The notes under the pieces were generated by a model. That model was given only the letters and a program-made list of their open reading frames with translations, had not been told where the DNA came from and did no database searches. Positions 57,690-64,000 of a DNA stretch of 64,000 bases are shown here, piece by piece. Position numbers and translations under genes: made by a program. Origin of the DNA: Colocasia esculenta (taxonomy: Eukaryota > Streptophyta > Magnoliopsida > Alismatales > Araceae); the NCBI GenBank assembly GCA_014218235.1, contig CM024759.1, positions 5,162,712 to 5,226,711 of the forward strand. The letters run 5' to 3'. Each line of letters starts with the position of its first letter. The stretch's first letter is position 1.

Positions 57690-58611
57690 ATGAAAATATT
57701 ATTTTCTTATAATTATAATATGATAAATTAATTAGGAATCCTTATCAGATATTTTACTTATTTTTTAGTTACAATGTTATCCCATGTTACAGTATTATAT
57801 GTACGTTAAATAAGTTCTGTTACTGTATGGTCATCCATATTGCAATTAGGGACCACTAATTAATTGACTCTTATAAATATTAATATTATCTATTAATGTA
57901 TTATCTTGTGATTATACCAAGTTATTGTATCGACAACTAAAGAACATGTGTCAGCACTAAAAGATCGGACAAGAATTTCAGGGAATGAACAGTTAATTAT
58001 ACGGCATAATAATATTTTGATCAAATTTAATAATAATCAGAAAGAACAAGTATTGGATATTAATGCTTAGATCAGTTGGGATAAGAAAATCTGAACTTCC
58101 AATTGACGAGCAAAACTGATATATTGGCTTCTAATGCCTAAGTCAAGTAAACAAAGGATCGATAAACATAACATAATAGTTTAAACTTCTTCATCATCAG
58201 TACTTCCATAGAATATCTTTGGATCTTAATTCTTACTCTTACATTTAAATTTCATCAATATATATATATATATGATCGTTGAATCAGAGACTACATCTCA
58301 TCAATATCTCCGTTATTATAAGTATGTACATTAGAATTACTCTATTAAATTTCATTCATCTTTAAAATCAATCGGTTGAATTTGATTTATATTTAAAATC
58401 TAACCATGTGGACTCATCATTCTAAACCAGTACTATGGATGAAGACATAGGTGGATCGACTTACTTGAGGACCCAGGTAGACTTAATTACTTGAAAACCT
58501 GGGCCCCATACTTTTTTGTTTGACGAAGTAAAACAATGCGTAAACAGACTTAAAGTCCTTAGACTCTCGGAGGTAGAACATGTTCTCACTCATGAGACTA
58601 GGTAGCACGTC
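57690..58611. other. CACTA internal AT-rich region
   Basis: No ORF, no coding similarity and no clear repeat apart from (TA)n at 58257-58273. It is probably spacer. Confidence 0.4.
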
Positions 58612-58808
58612 TACGCTATGAGATCAGTTGATCATGAGTTTGCTTCATGGGTATATTCTTTCAAATATATAAATTTACACTGTTAATCTGAAATTCTAAT
58701 TGTTAGATTTAAGTTTAATAAACATATAGAAATATATATAAAAACATATGTATATATATATGTTCACTAAATTTGTGTATAATATATTTATATTTGAGAA
58801 TATTACAA

Positions 58809-58842
<34 letters not shown>

Positions 58843-58925
58843 AGCACAAATATACATATATATTCAAATATAAAGAACATATGTATATATCAATCACTAA
58901 ACTAACATAACTTATTATTAATAAA
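58612..58925. repeat. AT-rich module, second copy
   Basis: GAGATCAGTTGATCATGAGT through AACTTATTATTAATAAA, a diverged direct copy of 54490-54715 enlarged by a (TA)n run at 58811-58840. Confidence 0.8.
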
Positions 58926-58989
58926 TGTATATGTTCTAGATATTTCTAATTTGAAGTTTTTTTATTTGAAAATGAATGAAATAAAATTT

Positions 58990-59323
58990 TTATATTTGTC
59001 AGCGGCTACTTGCTGCTGACTAATACTTATATGTCAGCAGTTTGTAGAATCACAGACATAACATCTATATGTCAGCGGTTCTTAAAGCCGCGGAATACTA
59101 TATGTCCGCGGTCAATCAAAGTCGCGGCCTTAACGCCACATTTGTCCGCGGTCACCTTTCAGCCGCTGAAGTATGCTGAACTTTTGTCAGCGATTACAGC
59201 TAACCGCGGACAAAACATTTTAATGGCAGCGGTCTGAAATAGCCGCTGCCTTATATCTCTTTTGTCCTTGAATTGTCAACCGCGGACATATATTCGCTGA
59301 TAAATGTTAGTCCTCCTGTAGTG
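58990..59323. repeat. Right terminal and subterminal repeats of CACTA
   Basis: GTCAGCGGC, AGCCGCGGA, GTCCGCGGTC and GGCAGCGG motifs in both orientations lead to the terminus ATCAGCG...TGTAGTG. They mirror those at 45853-46320. Confidence 0.85.
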
Positions 59324-59326
59324 TTA

Positions 59327-60643
59327 TTATTATTATTATTATTATATAATTCAATGATTCAAAACCACTAGAAAAATCTGTCATATCTCGTGTTCGAACT
59401 TGGGGCCCTCCCTCTTCACCCATCTCAGCCTCCACTCCATCATGGCGGAGAGATGACTAATTCCATAGACACCTTTGACATTGCCGATCCAAGTATTTAA
59501 GTCTATATATAGAAAAGTTTCTATATATCGAAGAGTTATGCACACGAGATAAACACACAAAGTACTAGAACTAATTAGTGATGAGATTTGCCACTCATAT
59601 TTGTTATTTTTTGCACAAAGTGGGAGAATTAATTGCAAAAAGAATTTCCTGAGAAAGTGTAGACTCTGTAATACGTTTAAGGGCTTTTGCGTATATAGTG
59701 TCATTAACAAAAAAAATCGAGGTTTAACAGCCTTCCATTTGTATAAATAAAAGGTATATCATTAAAAATGCTAATTGTGTGCAAAAAGAGCTCGTAAGCG
59801 TCGCATCATTTTTCTTAGAGGCGACTATTCAAACGTATGCGAGAGGACCATTCACGATCTTTTCACACATTACAATTTTTACATGCATATACAATTAAGG
59901 GTTTTAGTGAAACAATCATATTAAATTCAATTGTAAGAGTGATTGAATTTTAATAGTCATTTAGATTATACGCAAGAATTCCTACTGTTGGTTAGCGTAA
60001 CGTCACAACATGTGTCCAGACTTTCGAAATATATACTAAAAAGGTCAAGCCTTGCAATCAAGTGTATCTATATCTTAGGTAGATCATGATTTCAATTATT
60101 ATAAGACCCAGTTAATCTTATAAAATCGTTGAATTTCACTCATCCTTGTTTGGTCACATAGGGAAATTAAAATTTTGAGAAAACTTCAAATTAAATTCTA
60201 TATTGATATTGACATTTGGCCTGTTGAGTTTGTTACATCATTATTATTTCAAAGTTGATCTTACCATAAATATTATTTATCTACTCCAATCTATATCCAT
60301 GGATGACTTTGCCGTGGACGAAGAGTGTGCCGTCGTAAAAAGATAGGAATGAATTATCGAAGATGTCCGCCGAAGATATAAGACCTGGACGATATCTCCA
60401 TTATAAGGGAGAGAATTAAAAGGAGAAGAAATGTAAGAAGATAGTCGGAGACAAGGGAGGAGATCTAGGAGTAAGACATGATTTTTTTTTTTAAAGCATG
60501 GGAAAGATTCAAATCCCCATTACCATATATAATTACCTAAAAAAACAGATTGTCACAAATATTCTCTTCTTAAAAACAGTAATTAAAAAGGAGAGAATGT
60601 TTAATAAGACACATGGGACAAGTGATTAGTACAATTCGCGAGA

Positions 60644-60668
<25 letters not shown>
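59327..60668. other. Intergenic AT-rich DNA
   Basis: An ATT trinucleotide run follows the CACTA target site (59324-59345). The 109-residue minus-strand frame at 59381-59710 does not resemble a known protein. A (TA)n run lies at 60645-60664. Nothing else was recognised. Confidence 0.45.
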
Positions 60669-60674
<6 letters not shown>

Positions 60675-61083
60675 AATGCTATGATACGGCAGGGTCTTTT
60701 GATACGGCCCCGCCGTAGCATAGCATAAACCGTTGGATTTCAATCTAACGACGAAGTGTTACAGTAAATCCGTGCTCGGGTGTTCGGGTGTTCGGAGTAC
60801 GTTTTTGTTCGGTGTTCGGTTATACTCGGTGTTCGGTACTCGGTTCTGTTCGGTAAGTATAGATAGACCATTAGATTTTAATCTAACGGTTTACATTGAT
60901 GAGCATCCGTGCTCGGTGTTCGGGTGCTCGGAATACATTTCTGCTCGGGTGCTCGGAATATATTTCTGCTCGGTGTTCGGTTCTGTTCAGTAAGTATAGA
61001 CAGACCGTTAGATTTTAATCTAACGATCTACATTGATGATACGGCGGGGCCGTACCCAAAAGCTATGCCCTATCATAGCATTA

Positions 61084-61087
<4 letters not shown>
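60669..61087. mobile_element. MITE-like element next to the peroxidase gene
   Basis: About 420 bp with imperfect terminal inverted repeats of about 45 bp (AATGCTATGATACGGC at the left; its complement with changes at the right; both include TACGGCCCCGCCGTA-like sequence). It sits in TA-repeat DNA, so a TA duplication is possible but not provable. The interior is two and a quarter copies of a unit of about 140 bp, each starting CCGTTAGATTTTAATCTAAC (a palindrome) and containing GTGTTCGG or GTGCTCGG repeats. Confidence 0.75.
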
Positions 61088-61119
<32 letters not shown>

Positions 61120-61125
<6 letters not shown>

Positions 61126-62599
61126 GACCCTCTTGCAGTCGAGTCTAATCTCCCCCTGGGAGTTGGAAGGTGGCATCAAGTTCCCCATCTTCACCATGGC
61201 ATTGGCGAAGTCCCTGCTGAAGGCGCCGGCGTCGTTGCTGTACTCCCTCACGATGTCGTCGGTGGAGGTGCCGTTGAAGAGCGCCTGGTCGGAGCGCAGC
61301 AGCCCCCGCCGGTTGATCAGCGCCTGGAAGTAGTTGTTGCCGAACCGGTTGGGGCTCTGCGGGTCCATCGGGGCCAGGTTACCGTCGCCCTGCCCGACCG
61401 TGGCGGGGCAGTTGGCCTGCCGGGCGGCCGCGAAGGACGGGTCGAGGTCGGCGCCGGGCGTGTAGATGCGGGTCCTGAAGGCGCGGCACTGCGCGAAGCC
61501 GACGGTGTGCGACCCGGACAGGGCCACCAACTCCCGTGGGGTGAAACCCTTGTTCCGGAACTTGCGGATGAGGATGTCGAGGTCTTCAAAGGGGGAGGGA
61601 AGGTCGTTGTTTGCTGCGTCAAGGCTCGCCGTTCGCGCGTCTCTGCGTCCTACGGGAACCGAGTAGGACGGCCCCCCGAGCTATCACGTCATTTGGCACA
61701 TGCATGCATAGGTTCAGTGGTATATATGCATGTATAATTAATTAATTACCCACACAGCCTACATAGATAGATATATATAGAGCAAGTGTACGTCCAAACC
61801 AGCCAATCATTGATTGACTGTCACCTCATCTGATGGCGTCAGCCAATCAGAATCTAATTTGAGCGCATACAGTGTGCACCAAAAATTTCTCATATTATAT
61901 ATATATATAAATATATATATAGAGAGAGAGAGAGAAAGAAAGAAAAAAAGAAAGAAAGAAAGAAGGAAGGAAAAAAAATGCCAGGACCGGCGATTGAAAT
62001 GCTCACTTCAACGACAGAGTCGCGGGCAGCAATGGCGAGGATGTCGGCGCAAGAGACCACGGATGCTCCACAGGCCCTATCGACCTGCGCCTTGATGCCA
62101 TCCACCACGGAGAACATAGACGCTCTGAGAGAATTCTGGTTTCCCCTGGCCGTCCTCTCGCCAACAAATGATCCCGTGTCCTCCAGAAGGACGCTGCCGT
62201 CGCACCCCTGCATTATATATGTATTGCCACCAAGACAGCATGTACGCCTCAAGTTTAATTATATAATAACTAATTAGAGAGCACATGATACATATGTGAT
62301 GCGGGGGCTTGTTGCGTGGATATGTGTAAAGTGAGAGATGCTCAGTACGTAATCATCGAACTCACGTTAACGAAGCAGTCATGGAAGAAAAGACGGAGGA
62401 GGGAGGCGCCCATGCGCGACTCCCTGGTTACGGCCGAGCTCACTCCCGCCCGGACGGTGTCGAACACCGAGGGGCATGTGTTGGCGTAGAAGGAGACGGA
62501 GAGCTGAGCCGAGGCCCGGGACGGCGCGGTGGCGACGATGACGGCGAGCGCGATTAGGCCCAACAGCGGGGGCCGCAACCGGGTTGCAACAGCTGCCAT
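61120..62599 (-). CDS. Class III secretory peroxidase, three exons
   Basis: Exons 62599-62366, 62207-62007 and 61680-61120 join in phase 0 with GT-AG introns to give 331 residues, the normal family length. Residues 1-31 are a signal peptide ending SRASA; the mature protein starts QLSVSFYANTCP. Distal R69 and H73 lie in LLRLFFHDCFVN, the proximal haem histidine is H203 (SGSHTVGF), and all eight conserved cysteines are present (42, 75, 80, 124, 131, 210, 236, 327). The protein should oxidise phenolics with H2O2 in the apoplast or vacuole, in wall cross-linking or defence. Introns 1 and 2 are at the classical sites (FVN/GCD and after RDSVVE); intron 3 is absent. Codons are very GC-rich, unlike all other sequence here. 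The substrate cannot be told. Confidence 0.95.
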
Positions 62600-62755
62600 G
62601 TTGCCTACTTACTTATTATATAAGAATGAAGACGGAGATCAGAGAACTGTGTCCGAGAGGGAGTGTACTCTTCGCTAAAAGCCAATGTACCTCTCTCTCT
62701 CTCTCTCTCTCTCTCGGCTGCGTTCTGTGCTTCTGGTGTCGGCAGGTTTGAAGCC

Positions 62756-62763
62756 CTTATATA
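62756..62763 (-). promoter_or_regulatory. TATA box of the peroxidase gene
   Basis: The minus strand reads TATATAAG about 157 bp upstream of the ATG. The expected start site is near 62725. The leader then contains a (GA)n tract (62693-62716 as CT on the plus strand), common in plant 5' leaders. Confidence 0.75.
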
Positions 62764-63349
62764 ATGACTGCATGCTTTCTAATCTTCTTTTGGTTTTTCC
62801 TCCCCGCGTCTGAAGCATTGAAGACGAGGCCGATGTCCGCGCGCGCGCGCGCGTTCTTGACTGCGGAATGCGTCAGGTCCCGAACTTCGAATAGTCGCGC
62901 CATGTGATCGCTGCATCGTTAAATTCGCTCTCCTTGCGGATAAGGACTTGGCTTCAGCTGCATGTTGTTGGCCTTTGGGCCCCTCGGTTCACTTTGGTCC
63001 GGACAAGCTGGAGTTTGCAAATTGGGGACGCAAAAGGGGGCTATTTGGTAATAGTAGGTGGCGACATTTTTTACTTCGTCTCGCTGTTGCTACGTCCACC
63101 ATGCACAATGGCTTGGGTGATGATGGAACGGTGAGGACCAAGCACCACCACTCATGTTTGGCTAATCCATAGCTAGAAGAGGATCAGATCATCAGAACAA
63201 GATGTGAGAGCAGAATTGGTCATTGACGTTGGATCCTCCGGTGCATCGGGCAGGGAATAATGAGATCCCGTGTTTCAAGCTCTCCCTGCTCCATGTATAC
63301 TTAAAATTATTGGCCCATGAAGAGAGGTGAAATTTTCTGATGTGCATCC
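62764..63349. other. Peroxidase upstream region
   Basis: It holds a (CG)n run at 62840-62853. The short overlapping plus-strand frames at 62904-63172 do not resemble known proteins. No further regulatory element could be assigned. Confidence 0.4.
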
Positions 63350-64000
63350 CTCAACTGCAAGTATTATCCCATTTTCAAAATAATGTTATTTTCTCTTGGA
63401 AAAAAGGGCTTTCTTGGAGGAGAGACTCAAATATCCTTCTTCTAAGCATTTAAGCATACACTATTCTCACTCTCTCCGATGTGCAACTAAATCCCTCTTC
63501 TACACAGTAAGAGACACATGTACCACTATTTCACTCGAGTGTTCGGATGATTAGTTGCCCGGGTATTCAGCAAGACCCATGGCCTTTTATCTCATTTCTC
63601 ATGAACGACAGTGCGGGCTCCCTAAGAAGTATTGTCCTATCTTTGGAGTTTTGTCATTTTTTCTTAGAAAAAGACCCTCTTAAGAGGAGAGACTCTAATA
63701 TCCCTTTTTTAAGCACACAGTACTTATTCTTACTCTCTCCCATATGAGACTAAATATCACTTCTACATCCCCCATGTTCTAGTCTCATTTTCACCGAAGA
63801 AAACAAAAGTTAGAAATTTAAAATGCTTCGTGAAAATTAGCAACCCAAGAGCGAATTTTTGTAAATTAATCCCAGCTACTGATGCTGGCTTTCGATCCAG
63901 CACCATGGCTTAGAGGCATGAAATTTCTGTGTGTGCGCTCCCTAAGAAGTATTATCCCCTCATTGAAGTTTTGTTCTTTTCTCTTGGAAAAGGGCCATCT
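63350..64000. repeat. Tandem repeat of about 270-320 bp, window edge
   Basis: Three copies start near 63355, 63625 and 63943 with AAGTATTATCCC or AAGTATTGTCC. They continue TTTTCTCTTGGAAAA, then GGAGAGACTC with AATATCC and TTCTTACTCTCTC. The third copy is cut by the window end. Copies differ by indels and substitutions, so the array is old. Confidence 0.75.

Larger units (their letters stand above)
45853..59323 (-). mobile_element. CACTA (En/Spm-type) DNA transposon, 13.5 kb
   Basis: The left terminus is CACTACA and the right terminus is its complement, TGTAGTG. Imperfect terminal inverted repeats of about 28 bp share AACATTTGTCAGCG-like sequence. The 3-bp target duplication TTA flanks both ends (45850-45852 and 59324-59326). 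Subterminal repeats of GGCAGCGGC/GCCGCTGCC type lie at both ends. TNPA and TNP2 genes, both minus strand, fill the left half. The right half holds repeats, a captured SNF2 gene fragment and another transposon-type ORF. Confidence 0.94.

Noticed and set aside
58257..58840. AT dinucleotide runs considered as origin or matrix-attachment site
   Set aside because: Simple (TA)n microsatellites only; nothing beyond base composition supports a function.
61124..61737. Plus-strand and alternative-frame ORFs over the peroxidase exon
   Set aside because: GC-rich exons generate open frames on all strands; the peroxidase frame has all catalytic residues and splice sites.

Overview
This is nuclear DNA of a flowering plant. 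It consists almost entirely of nested transposable elements, with one host gene near the right end. The evidence is plant-specific element lineages (SIRE-type Ty1/copia, Tat-type Ty3/gypsy with two RNase H domains, CACTA with TNP2/TNPA), spliceosomal introns and a class III peroxidase. The very GC-rich peroxidase codons hint at a monocot, but this is weak. No rRNA, tRNA, CRISPR array or bacterial-type operon was seen.

Layout. 1-2672 is the pol end of a Tat-lineage element on the minus strand. 2673-4740 is LTR-like sequence carrying a TCGCGA array. 4741-4851 is a scrap of copia gag in plus orientation. 4852-42472 is one SIRE-type copia element on the minus strand (3' LTR at the left, 5' LTR at 41102-42472). 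It is split by two later insertions: a 19.2-kb Tat element on the plus strand (9510-28667), and a 6.5-kb non-autonomous element with a gag-derived ORF but no pol (31783-38290, perfect TSD TGAGA). 42473-45852 holds two LTR-like pieces. 45853-59323 is a complete-ended 13.5-kb CACTA transposon (TSD TTA). Its TNP2 is badly damaged, its TNPA has one stop, and it carries a captured fragment that resembles a DRD1/CHR35-type SNF2 chromatin remodeller. 59324-64000 is host-like sequence: a MITE-like element at 60669-61087, an apparently intact three-exon class III peroxidase on the minus strand (61120-62599), and a tandem repeat beyond 63350.

Two points deserve attention. First, unrelated elements here each carry an array of short self-complementary, mostly CpG-containing motifs, usually upstream of a TATA box: GTGTCGACAC (SIRE), CTGTCGACAG (the gag-only element), CGGTCGACCG (CACTA), AATCGCGTC-N10-GACGCGATT (Tat), and TCGCGA, ATCGAT and CTTCGG/CCGAAG (other LTR-like pieces). 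Three families share the core GTCGAC with family-specific flanks. Second, the CACTA carries a piece of what looks like a gene of the RNA-directed DNA methylation machinery, the pathway that silences transposons. The Tat element also carries two intron-containing antisense genes of plant-mobile-domain type.

Alignments, repeat counts and divergences given here were made by eye, and family names rest on motif recognition, not on searches.
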